Below are positions 7,220-14,790 of a stretch of 35,234 bases of DNA, piece after piece. The stretch covers positions 1 to 35,234 of the forward strand of contig DASQAV010000079.1 of NCBI GenBank assembly GCA_035635575.1. The letters are read 5' to 3'. The notes below the pieces were generated by a model. The model saw nothing but the letters and a program-made list of their open reading frames with translations, was not told the origin of the DNA and ran no database searches. Within the stretch, counting starts at the first letter, position 1; every line of letters starts with the position of its first letter. Position numbers and translations under genes: made by a program. The DNA is from WS-7 sp035635575. GTDB taxonomy: Bacteria; Eisenbacteria; RBG-16-71-46; SZUA-252.

Positions 7220-8262
7220 GCAAAGCCGTGCAGCCCAAGATGGCATCCACCGGGTCCGAGTCCGCTTCCGCGGGCACGAAGAAGAAGCCGCGCATCCTGA
7301 GCGGCATGCGGCCGACGGGGAAGCTCCATCTCGGAAACTATCTCGGCGCGCTCCAGAACTGGGTCGCGCTTCAAGGAAGCTGCGAGAACCTCCACATGGT
7401 CGCGGACTGGCACGCGCTCACCACCGACTACGAGCACGTGAGCGAGATCGCGCCCAAGACCATGGACATGGTGATCGACTGGCTGGCGGCCGGGATCGAT
7501 CCCGAGAAGAGCCCGGTGTTCATCCAGTCGCACGTGAAGGAGCACGCGGAGCTGCACCTCCTTTTCTCGATGCTCATCACGACGAGCCGCCTGGAGCGAA
7601 ATCCCACGGTGAAGGAACAGGTTCGCGATCTGCACCTCGAGGAGTCGGTGAGCTATGGCCACCTGGGCTACCCGGTGCTCCAGGCCGCGGACATCCTCCT
7701 CTACAAGGCGAACCTGGTTCCGGTAGGCGAGGACCAGGTGCCGCACGTCGAGATCACGCGCGAGATCGCGCGGAAGTTCAACCATCTCTACGGCGAGGTG
7801 TTTCCCGTGCCGGACGCGAGGCTGACCCAGTTCGCGCGGGTTCCCGGCCTCGACGGCCGGCGCATGAGCAAGTCGCTGGACAACGCGATCTATCTTTCGG
7901 ATTCTCCGGAGGTGATCGCGGCCAAGGTGATGACCGCCTACACCGATCCCAAGAAGCTCCGGGCGAACGATCCGGGAAATCCGGACGGGTGCGTGGTCTT
8001 TGCCTACCACCGGGCCTTCAACGGCGAGAATGCCGAGCAGATCGGCCAGGACTGCAGAGCGGGCCGTCTGGGATGCGTCGTGAACAAGAGGAATCTCGCG
8101 GCCATCCTGTCAGAGCAGCTCCGCCCCTTCCGGGAGCGGCGCCGGGAGCTGGAAGCGCATCCCGAGCGCGTGCGCGAGGCGCTGCGAACGGGAGAGGAAC
8201 GGGCGCGCAAGGTGGCCCAGGAAACCATGCGGGAGGTCCGTGAGGCGATGAAGCTTCCATGA
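7216..8262 (+). CDS. trpS: Tryptophanyl-tRNA synthetase
   Basis: A class I aminoacyl-tRNA synthetase that charges tRNA-Trp in the cytoplasm. The ATP-binding HIGH-type motif is TGKLHLGN (about residues 34-41) and the KMSKS-type loop is RMSKS (216-220). The intervening region GYPVLQAADILLYKANLVPVGEDQ is characteristic of bacterial TrpS. At 348 residues it matches the family (about 330-350). The start is set at TTG 7216, which overlaps the M50 stop as TTGA and sits four bases after GGGGGAG (7205-7211). In-frame GTG 7228 and ATG 7240 are alternatives with no good ribosome binding site, and would only trim a disordered Ser/Lys-rich leader before the conserved PRILSGMRPTG. The gene ends in an ATGA overlap with scpA. 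Confidence 0.96.
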   Translation: MSKAVQPKMASTGSESASAGTKKKPRILSGMRPTGKLHLGNYLGALQNWVALQGSCENLHMVADWHALTTDYEHVSEIAPKTMDMVIDWLAAGIDPEKSPVFIQSHVKEHAELHLLFSMLITTSRLERNPTVKEQVRDLHLEESVSYGHLGYPVLQAADILLYKANLVPVGEDQVPHVEITREIARKFNHLYGEVFPVPDARLTQFARVPGLDGRRMSKSLDNAIYLSDSPEVIAAKVMTAYTDPKKLRANDPGNPDGCVVFAYHRAFNGENAEQIGQDCRAGRLGCVVNKRNLAAILSEQLRPFRERRRELEAHPERVREALRTGEERARKVAQETMREVREAMKLP

Positions 8263-9098
8263 AAGAGACCCGGGGACAGACGGCCCTCACGGCGCCGCCG
8301 AGGGACGCTGCGGCGGCCGAGGACGGCGAAGCGCGCGGGATGAGCCTCATCCGCGTCGCGCTGCCCGCCTTCACGGGCCCGCTCGATCTCCTGCTCCATC
8401 TGATCCAGCGCGACGAGGTCGAGATCACCGACATCCCGATCGCGCGGATCACCCGCGAGTACCTGGACACCCTCGAGCTCATGCGCGAGCTGGATCTCGA
8501 GGTGGCGGGGGAGTTCCTGGTCATGGCCGCCACCCTCATGCGCATCAAGGTGCGGATGCTCCTGCCGCCCGCGATCGCGGACGAGGAGGAAGAGGATCCG
8601 CGCGAGGGCCTGGTGCGGCAGCTCCTCGAGTACCGGCGATTCAAGGAAGCCTCGCGCGAATTCGAAGCGCTGGAGACGGAGCGGCGCCTACTCTTCGACC
8701 GGGGCGCACCCGCCCAGCTCGAAGATCCCCAGGACGGGGAGCTCCAGCCCGTGAGCCTCTTCCGGCTGCTGGACGCGTTGAAGAACGTTCTGCAGCGGCA
8801 GGTCCCTGCCATCGTGCACACGATCACGGCCGAGCCGATCAGCCTGGAGGAGGCCATCGCGGTGATCCGCGGGCAGCTGGAGCGGGGCAAGCGCGCGCTC
8901 TTCGAGGAGGTGCTCTCCGGCTTCGTCTCGCGCCTGGAGAAGATCACGGCGTTCCTGGGGCTGCTCGAGCTCCTGAAGCAGGAACAGATCACGGTGTCCC
9001 AGGAGGAGTTGTTTGGGCCGATCTGGATCGTGTGGCGTGCCGACAGCGCGCGGCGCCCGGTGGATTCCGAGGAGGAGGAGCAACATGCCGACGGATAA
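8259..9098 (+). CDS. scpA: Segregation and condensation protein A (kleisin)
   Basis: The kleisin subunit of the bacterial SMC condensin, bridging the SMC heads and binding ScpB to organise and segregate the chromosome. The N-terminal ScpA signature FTGPLDLLLHLIQRDEVEITDIPIA begins near residue 38, followed by a helical segment with EFLVMAATLMRIKVRMLLP that binds SMC. The C-terminal winged-helix region ends with LLELLKQEQITVSQEELFGPIWI. The product is 279 residues from ATG 8259, which forms an ATGA overlap with trpS. A shorter product from ATG 8340 would begin just before the conserved part and is a real alternative, since the first 27 residues are low-complexity. The last 14 bases overlap scpB. 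No smc gene is in the window. Confidence 0.94.
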   Translation: MKETRGQTALTAPPRDAAAAEDGEARGMSLIRVALPAFTGPLDLLLHLIQRDEVEITDIPIARITREYLDTLELMRELDLEVAGEFLVMAATLMRIKVRMLLPPAIADEEEEDPREGLVRQLLEYRRFKEASREFEALETERRLLFDRGAPAQLEDPQDGELQPVSLFRLLDALKNVLQRQVPAIVHTITAEPISLEEAIAVIRGQLERGKRALFEEVLSGFVSRLEKITAFLGLLELLKQEQITVSQEELFGPIWIVWRADSARRPVDSEEEEQHADG

Positions 9099-9690
9099 AC
9101 AGATCCTCGAGGCCGTGCTCTTCGCGAGCGATGTTCCCGTGACCCTGAACGTCCTGACGCAGGTTCTCGGCAACCGGAGCGCCGCGGAGGTGCGGGCGGT
9201 CCTGACCGAGATGGCGGCGGCCTACGAGAGCGAGGAGCGCGGAGTCATCCTTTCGGAGATCGCGGGCGGATTCCAGATTCTCTCTCGCAAGGAATGTGCT
9301 CCCTGGGTCGAGCAGATGCTCCGCTCCCGGCGGAAGATCCGGCTCAGCAAGCCCGCGCTGGAGTCGCTCGCGATCGTGGCCTACAAGCAGCCCATCACCA
9401 AGGTGGAGATCGATTCCATCCGCGGCGTGGATTCCGCGGGGGTGCTCCACACGCTCCTGGAACGGAATCTCGTCACGATCAAGGGACGCTCGAAGGGCGT
9501 CGGCCGGCCGCTCCTCTATTCCACGACGCAGGAATTTCTCTCCTACATGGGAATCAACGAGGTGACGGACCTTCCGGAGCTGAAGGAGGTCGCGCCGCTC
9601 CTCGAGGAGCGCGAGCGCCTTTCCGAGGAGGGGGAGCAGGCTTCGCCCGAGCCCGAGGTAGAGGTCTCGACCGCGGACGGTGCGGCTTAA
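9085..9690 (+). CDS. scpB: Segregation and condensation protein B
   Basis: A 201-residue ScpB, the winged-helix partner that dimerises on the ScpA kleisin in the SMC-ScpAB complex. It begins with KQILEAVLFASDVPVTL, and the second winged helix contains LSKPALESLAIVAYKQPITKVEID and IRGVDS, a very conserved ScpB stretch. It ends with an acidic, probably disordered tail. ATG 9085 is preferred over an upstream frame extension because of the strong purine tract (GAGGAGGAGGAG) just before it and because homology begins there. It overlaps scpA by 14 bases and rluB by 11, so translation is likely coupled. Confidence 0.96.
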   Translation: MPTDKQILEAVLFASDVPVTLNVLTQVLGNRSAAEVRAVLTEMAAAYESEERGVILSEIAGGFQILSRKECAPWVEQMLRSRRKIRLSKPALESLAIVAYKQPITKVEIDSIRGVDSAGVLHTLLERNLVTIKGRSKGVGRPLLYSTTQEFLSYMGINEVTDLPELKEVAPLLEERERLSEEGEQASPEPEVEVSTADGAA

Positions 9691-10456
9691 TCAGTTTCTC
9701 GCCCGCGCCGGATCGGCATCGCGGCGCGAAGCGGATCGCTGGATCCGGGAGGGACGCGTCCAGATCAACGGCGCGCCCCCGGAAGGGATGGGACCGGACG
9801 TCGACCCCGCGCGCGATCGCATCACCCTCGATGGAAAGCCCCTCCGCTGGGATGAAGAGCTTCGCTACCTCGCCTACCACAAGCCTACCGGCGCGCTCGT
9901 GAGCCGCCGAAGCCAGGGAGGGAACCCCACGATCTTCGACCTCCTCGGCGACGCCGCGCGGGGCCTTCACGCGGTGGGCAGGCTGGACCTCGAATCGGAA
10001 GGGCTTCTTCTCCTCACGAACGACGGCGTGCTCGCGGAGGCGCTGCTCCATCCTCGAACGGGAATCGCGCGCGTGTACCGGATCTGGGTCGTTCCGGTCC
10101 CGGACGTGGCGGCCCTCCGCCGCCTGCGCGACGGGGCGACCATCGACGGGATCGCGGTCGCACCCGACCGCGTGCTGCTCGAAGGAGCGGAGCATGGCCA
10201 GGGCAAGCTTCTGGTGCAGATCTCGGAAGGGAAGAAGCGCGAGATCCGGCTCCTCGCGCGAGCAGCGGGGCTCCATGTGACGCGGCTTCAGCGTGTCCAG
10301 TTCGGACCCATCCGGCTCGAGGGGCTCCCGGTGGGAAGGACGAGGCCCCTGACCCGTGCCGAGGTGCGCGAGCTCCAGAGCGCGGCGCGGCCACCGCGCC
10401 AGCAGGCGAGCGGACGCCCGGCGCGGCCCAAGCCAAAGGCCAGGCGCCGTGGCTGA
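9680..10456 (+). CDS. rluB: 23S rRNA pseudouridine synthase, RluB/RsuA family
   Basis: A 258-residue RsuA/RluB/RluE/RluF-type pseudouridine synthase acting on ribosomal RNA. An N-terminal S4 RNA-binding domain (RLNQFLARAGSASRREADRWI, about residues 2-22) is followed by the catalytic domain. The catalytic aspartate is D103 in GRLDLESEGLLLLTNDG, and the later EGKKREIRLLARAAGLHVTRLQR motif is intact. A basic Arg/Lys/Pro-rich tail ends the protein. Location after scpB is the classic scpA-scpB-rluB order and supports RluB (23S rRNA, near U2605) over RsuA; the exact site is inferred. Start GTG 9680 lies within the end of scpB; the ribosome binding site is weak, consistent with coupled translation. 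The end overlaps pheA by eight bases. Confidence 0.93.
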   Translation: MRLNQFLARAGSASRREADRWIREGRVQINGAPPEGMGPDVDPARDRITLDGKPLRWDEELRYLAYHKPTGALVSRRSQGGNPTIFDLLGDAARGLHAVGRLDLESEGLLLLTNDGVLAEALLHPRTGIARVYRIWVVPVPDVAALRRLRDGATIDGIAVAPDRVLLEGAEHGQGKLLVQISEGKKREIRLLARAAGLHVTRLQRVQFGPIRLEGLPVGRTRPLTRAEVRELQSAARPPRQQASGRPARPKPKARRRG

Positions 10457-11516
10457 TCTCGGAGACCTTCGCGCCCGCATCGACCGGATCGACCGCGAGC
10501 TGGTCCGGCTCCTGGCGGAGCGCGCGGAGGTGTCCGCCTCGGTAGGCGCGCGCAAGCGCGAGTCCGGAGAGGCCGCGCTGGACGCGGCCCGCGAGCGCGA
10601 CCTCATCGAGCGGCTCGAGCGTGAGGACCGGGGCTCATTCCCCCTCACCGGCCTCCAGGCGATCTTCCGCGAGATCCTCTCCGCGTCGCGCGCGCTGCAG
10701 GGCGGATTCCGCGTCGGCTACCTCGGGCAGCCCGGCGGTTTCGCGCATCAGGCGGTGGTGCGGCGGTTCGGGGAATCCTCGACCCTCGAGGCCATCCCCT
10801 CGCCGCAACACCTTCTCGAGCGGATCGAGTCGGAGCGGCTGGAATACGGCGTGTTCGCGATGGAGGGCGATCCAGAGGACCCCGCCTTCGACGCCTTCGA
10901 TCTCTTCCTCACGGCGGAGGTCCAGATCGTCGCGGAGTTCGTGGACGTGGCCGGATACCAGGCCCTGGGATTTCAGCGCTCGCCGAAGCGGCTCCACGCG
11001 CATCCGGGTGCGCTGGCACGCTGCCAGCGATGGACCGCCTCCATGCCTCCCGGCGTGGAGATCCGTCCCGCCTCGGGAAGCCAGGAAGCTGGAACGCTGG
11101 CCAGTCAGGATCAGCAGTCGCTCTGCCTGGCGCCGCCGATCGTGGCGCAGACGCTCCGTCTCCCGGTCGTGGAGGATTCCGCCGAGGACGCGCCGCACCG
11201 CCCGCGCCGGTTTCTCGTGCTGGGCCCGCGCGGATCGAAACCCAGCGGACGGGACAAGACGGCGCTCCTCCTCTCCCTGGAGAACCGCCCCGGCCGCCTG
11301 CTCGAGGTGCTGCGGCGGCTCGCCGCGCGCGAGATCAACGTCGGATGGATCGAATCCCGGACGCATCGGTGGCGTCCGGGGGAGCATCTCTTCCTCCTCG
11401 AGCTGAGCGGCCATCAGCTCGAGTCACCGCTCCGCGAGGCGCTGGAGGATCTGCGCCCGGCCACGCTGCTGCACCGCGTGCTCGGCAGCTTCCCGGCGGC
11501 GGAGCCCGTTTCCTAG
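10449..11516 (+). CDS. pheA: Chorismate mutase / prephenate dehydratase-like protein (P-protein), dehydratase signature altered
   Basis: A 355-residue P-protein homologue. An AroQ-type chorismate mutase domain (about residues 4-82) keeps the expected Arg, Lys and Asp/Glu pattern (LRARIDRID, ARKRE, ARERDLI). A prephenate dehydratase fold (about 87-262) and a C-terminal ACT domain (about 271-350, with ENRPGRLLEVL and IESR) follow. The usual dehydratase active-site motifs are changed: GPxGTFS/T is GQPGGFAH (93-100), PIENS is AMEGD (137-141), and the NxTRF motif is PRRF (252-255), so the catalytic threonine is replaced by arginine. The mutase is probably active and ACT-regulated; dehydratase activity is doubtful. 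GTG 10449 overlaps rluB by eight bases. Adjacent aminotransferase, tyrA and aroA place it in aromatic amino acid synthesis. Confidence 0.85.
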   Translation: MADLGDLRARIDRIDRELVRLLAERAEVSASVGARKRESGEAALDAARERDLIERLEREDRGSFPLTGLQAIFREILSASRALQGGFRVGYLGQPGGFAHQAVVRRFGESSTLEAIPSPQHLLERIESERLEYGVFAMEGDPEDPAFDAFDLFLTAEVQIVAEFVDVAGYQALGFQRSPKRLHAHPGALARCQRWTASMPPGVEIRPASGSQEAGTLASQDQQSLCLAPPIVAQTLRLPVVEDSAEDAPHRPRRFLVLGPRGSKPSGRDKTALLLSLENRPGRLLEVLRRLAAREINVGWIESRTHRWRPGEHLFLLELSGHQLESPLREALEDLRPATLLHRVLGSFPAAEPVS

Positions 11517-11561
11517 TGGTACACTGCCTCGGATCCTTGGCGGAAGATCGAGAGGACTCCG

Positions 11562-12662
11562 ATGACGACCCGCACGGTGGAACCGGTTAGGTCAGAAATC
11601 CGCTCCCTCGAGCCCTACGTGCCCGGCCGGCCCGTCGAGGAGCTGGAGCGCGAGCTCCATATCTCGGACGCGATCAAGCTCGCGTCCAACGAGAACCCGC
11701 TCGGGCCCTCGCCACTCGCCATCCGCGCGATGACCGAGGCGGCGCGGGGCGTGAACCGCTACCCGGACGGCAGCTCCTACTATCTCCGCCAGGCGCTTGC
11801 GCGCTTCTGGAAGGTTCCGTTCGAGCAGACGGCCGTCGGCGCCGGATCGAACGACCTCATCGATATCCTCTGTCGCATTCACCTCGGGCCGGGGGACGAG
11901 GCGGTGATGTCCGATCCCGCCTTCATCATGTTCGCGATCGCCGTGCGCGTGGCGGGCGGAACGCTGGTCCGCGCCCCGGGACGCGAAATGTTCCACGATC
12001 CCTCGGCCATGCTCGCGGCGGTCAACGACCGCACGCGCCTCGCCTATTTCAGCAACCCGGACAATCCCACGGGCACCCGCGTGACGCGACGCGAGCTCGA
12101 CGAGTATTTCTCCCGCGTGCCCGATCACGTGCTCACGATCCTGGACGAGGCCTACTTCGAATACGTGACCGATCCCGAGTACCCGAACGGACTCGACTAT
12201 CTGCGGCAGGGAAAACGCGTCGCGGTTCTCCGGACCTTCTCCAAGATCTACGCGCTCGCGGGGCTTCGCGTGGGCTACGGGTTCTTCTCGCCCGAAGTGA
12301 CCGCGCTCGTGCACCGCGTGCGGCTTCCCTTCAACGTCACGAGCGTCGCGCAGGCCGCGGCCAAGGCATCCCTCGACGATGCCGATCAGGTCGTGCGGAG
12401 CCGCTCCCTCAACGAGGAGGGGCTGGCGATCCTTCGCGCCGAGCTTCCCAAGCTGGGTCTCACGCTCACGCCCACGTGGGCCAATTTCGTGCTCGCCCAG
12501 TTTCCGGGATCGGCGGTGGAAGCGGCCCAGAACCTCGAGCGGCTGGGGGTGATCATCCGCCCGCTCACCTCCTTCGGGCTCTCCCCGCGGTACGCCCGGA
12601 TCAGCGCGGGAACGCGGCCCGAGCTCACGAGGCTCCTCGACGGTCTTCGCCGGGTGCTGTGA
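11562..12662 (+). CDS. hisC: HisC-type histidinol-phosphate / aromatic aminotransferase
   Basis: A 366-residue fold-type I PLP aminotransferase of the HisC family. Seen: IKLASNENPLGPSP at the N-terminus, the YPDG motif, SNPDNPTG (binding of the cofactor ring), DEAYFEY, and the PLP-binding lysine K228 in TFSKIYALAGLRVGY. HisC proteins act on imidazole-acetol phosphate, and many also use phenylpyruvate and 4-hydroxyphenylpyruvate. Its place between pheA and tyrA matches the HisC2/AroJ position in other bacteria, so a role in Phe and Tyr transamination is likely, with or without a role in histidine synthesis. Start ATG 11562 has AGAGGA about six bases upstream. The gene is 45 bases from pheA, one of few gaps in this run, and overlaps tyrA as GTGA. 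Confidence 0.93.
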   Translation: MTTRTVEPVRSEIRSLEPYVPGRPVEELERELHISDAIKLASNENPLGPSPLAIRAMTEAARGVNRYPDGSSYYLRQALARFWKVPFEQTAVGAGSNDLIDILCRIHLGPGDEAVMSDPAFIMFAIAVRVAGGTLVRAPGREMFHDPSAMLAAVNDRTRLAYFSNPDNPTGTRVTRRELDEYFSRVPDHVLTILDEAYFEYVTDPEYPNGLDYLRQGKRVAVLRTFSKIYALAGLRVGYGFFSPEVTALVHRVRLPFNVTSVAQAAAKASLDDADQVVRSRSLNEEGLAILRAELPKLGLTLTPTWANFVLAQFPGSAVEAAQNLERLGVIIRPLTSFGLSPRYARISAGTRPELTRLLDGLRRVL

Positions 12663-13510
12663 CGCGGCGCGTCGTCGCGATCCACGGACTGGGGCTGATC
12701 GGGGGATCGCTGGGGCTGGCCCTCCGCGCGTGCCCCGACCCACCGCGTGTGCTGGGATTCGATCCGGATCCGGAGGCGGCGCACGGAGCGGTCGGGTGCC
12801 AGGCGGTCGATGCGCTCATGGAGGATCCGGCTCGCGCGGGGGCGGAGGCCGACCTCGTCGTGACGGCGGTGCCGCCCAAGACGGCGATCTCGCTCGTGCC
12901 GCGGCTCCTCGCCACGATCCCCGCGGGTGCCGTGCTCACCGATCTCTCGAGCGTCATGCTTCCCATCCTGACCGCGGCCGGCGGCGGAGCCACCGCGGCC
13001 CGATTCGTCGGCTCGCATCCCTTGCGTGGAGCGGAGCAGGGAGGGATCCGCGCCGCCCGGAGCGACCTCTATGAGGGCGCGACGGTCCTGATCGGGGCTC
13101 CCCTCACGCCGGGCACCGCCGCCGAGCGGGTCGCCGCGATGTGGCGCTCCGTGGGCGCCCTTCCCGCGTCCATGGCGCCGATGCTGCATGACGCGCTCGT
13201 CGCGCTCACCAGCCATCTTCCGCAAGTCGTCTCGACCGCGCTCGTGCGCACCCTGCGGCGCACCGGCAACATGACCGGACTCCTGGCGCAGGGCGCGGGA
13301 CCGGGACTCCGGGACATGTCGCGTCTCGCCGCCTCGCCGTCCGACCTCTGGTTCGACATCCTCACCCTCAACGCGGAGAAGCTCACGCCCGCGCTCGAGC
13401 TCCTGGAGCGCGAGGTGCGAGCGCTCCGTCACGCGATCGAGCGGAAGGATCCGGAGCTCCGGGCGATGCTGGATGAGGCGCGCCAGTTCCGCCGGGAGAT
13501 CGCGCCGTGA
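12659..13510 (+). CDS. tyrA: Prephenate dehydrogenase
   Basis: A 283-residue TyrA, converting prephenate (or arogenate) to the tyrosine precursor with NAD(P)+. The N-terminal Rossmann motif is GLGLIGGS (about residues 10-17). The conserved GSHPxxG motif appears as GSHPLRGAEQGG and is followed by DLYEGATVLI, as in the family. ALTSHLPQVVSTAL carries the family SHLP histidine in the dimerisation domain. Length matches monofunctional TyrA without a mutase or ACT domain. GTG 12659 forms a GTGA overlap with the aminotransferase; the longer frame upstream is the out-of-frame shadow of that gene. The end overlaps aroA as GTGA. Cofactor and prephenate/arogenate preference cannot be read from the sequence with confidence. 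Confidence 0.94.
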   Translation: MTRRVVAIHGLGLIGGSLGLALRACPDPPRVLGFDPDPEAAHGAVGCQAVDALMEDPARAGAEADLVVTAVPPKTAISLVPRLLATIPAGAVLTDLSSVMLPILTAAGGGATAARFVGSHPLRGAEQGGIRAARSDLYEGATVLIGAPLTPGTAAERVAAMWRSVGALPASMAPMLHDALVALTSHLPQVVSTALVRTLRRTGNMTGLLAQGAGPGLRDMSRLAASPSDLWFDILTLNAEKLTPALELLEREVRALRHAIERKDPELRAMLDEARQFRREIAP

Positions 13511-14790
13511 GCCGCGCGCGAATCGGTCCGCGCGGGGCGCTCTGTGGCGAGGCGAAGGTCCCCGGGGACAAATCGATCACCCAGCGCGCGATCCTCATCG
13601 CGGCTGTGGCCTCGGGCACGACCCGCATCCGGGGCGCGAATCCCGGGCTCGACGCCCGCGCCGCGCTCGGGATCGTGCGTCAGCTCGGCGTGCGAGTCAG
13701 CGCCTCGGTGCGGGACGGCATCCTCATCCGAGGAGGCACCCTTCAAGAAAGCGACCGCGTGCTGGACGCGCGAAACTCCGGCACGGCGCTCCGGCTTTCG
13801 ACCGGGCTCCTCTGCGCGCAGCCCTTCCTCTCCATCCTCACGGGAGATCCATCGCTCCGCCGCCGCCCCATCGCGCGCGTGATCGAGCCTTTACGAGTAT
13901 TGGGCGCGGACCTGACGGCGCGCCAGGGAGACCGACTTCCTCCGATCGTGGTGCGCGGAAGGCCGCTCCAGGGCGCCGCGGTCCTCACCTCGGTGCCGAG
14001 CGCCCAGGTGAAGAGCGCCGTGCTCCTGGCCGGAATCCAGGCGCAGGGCATCACCTCGGTGCGCGAGCCCTCGCTGACGCGCGATCATACCGAGCGGATG
14101 CTCCCTCAGTTCGGCGTGGCGGTCGAGCGGGACGGCATGGCGGTTCGCGTGCGCGGCCCCGTCACGCCCACTCCGGCCGATCTCGAGGTGCCCGGGGATT
14201 TCTCCGCGGCGTCCTTTCTCCTCGCGGCGGCCGCCATCGTGCGCGGGTCGGACATCACGCTGAAGGGCGTGGGCGTGAATCCCACCCGCACCGCGTTCCT
14301 GGATCATCTCGAGCGCGTGGGGTCCGGGCTCATGCGCGGGAACGAGCGCCTCGCTTCGGGAGAGCCGGTGGCGGACCTGCGCGTGCGCGCGGGAAAGATC
14401 AAGGGCACCCGCGTGGCCCCCGAGGCGGTACCGCGGCTCATCGACGAGCTTCCGCTCGTGGCGGTTCTGGCGGCCTTCGCGGAGGGGAAGACCGTGGTGC
14501 GCGGCGCGGACGAGCTTCGCGTCAAGGAATCGGACCGGGTGGCCACCGTGACGGCCGGGCTCCGGGCAATCGGGGTCGAGGTGGAGGAGCACCCCGACGG
14601 CTGGACGATCCACGGGAAGGGAGGACGCATCCGGGGCGGCACGGTGGACGCGGCCGGAGACCATCGGATCGCGATGGCCTTCATGGTCGCGGGGCTGGCG
14701 GCGCGCGACGGGGTCACCGTGCTCGGCGCCGAGTCGGCGCGCGTCTCCGACCCAGGATTCCTGAACCGGCTTCGAGGCCTCTTGCGTTGA
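13507..14790 (+). CDS. aroA: 3-phosphoshikimate 1-carboxyvinyltransferase (EPSP synthase)
   Basis: A 427-residue EPSP synthase joining shikimate-3-phosphate and phosphoenolpyruvate, the sixth step to chorismate. Seen: N-terminal KVPGDKSITQRA (phosphate-binding lysine), ARNSGTALRL (the PEP-site loop; the glycine and threonine that matter for glyphosate binding are present), VPSAQVKSAVLLAG, a central VPGDFSAASFLLAAA, IDELPLVAVLAAFAEG, LRVKESDRV and DHRIAMAF near the C-terminus. The small variations (Gln for His in DKSISHR, Arg before NSGT) are within family range. GTG 13507 overlaps tyrA as GTGA and the stop overlaps the next start as TTGA. It supplies chorismate for the pheA/tyrA products encoded just upstream. 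Confidence 0.96.
   Translation: MSRARIGPRGALCGEAKVPGDKSITQRAILIAAVASGTTRIRGANPGLDARAALGIVRQLGVRVSASVRDGILIRGGTLQESDRVLDARNSGTALRLSTGLLCAQPFLSILTGDPSLRRRPIARVIEPLRVLGADLTARQGDRLPPIVVRGRPLQGAAVLTSVPSAQVKSAVLLAGIQAQGITSVREPSLTRDHTERMLPQFGVAVERDGMAVRVRGPVTPTPADLEVPGDFSAASFLLAAAAIVRGSDITLKGVGVNPTRTAFLDHLERVGSGLMRGNERLASGEPVADLRVRAGKIKGTRVAPEAVPRLIDELPLVAVLAAFAEGKTVVRGADELRVKESDRVATVTAGLRAIGVEVEEHPDGWTIHGKGGRIRGGTVDAAGDHRIAMAFMVAGLAARDGVTVLGAESARVSDPGFLNRLRGLLR

Noticed and set aside
13473..14786. A 438-codon extension before the Cmk domain
   Set aside because: It is an out-of-frame reading of aroA with Arg/Ala/Gly-rich text; the real start is TTG 14787 by overlap and homology.
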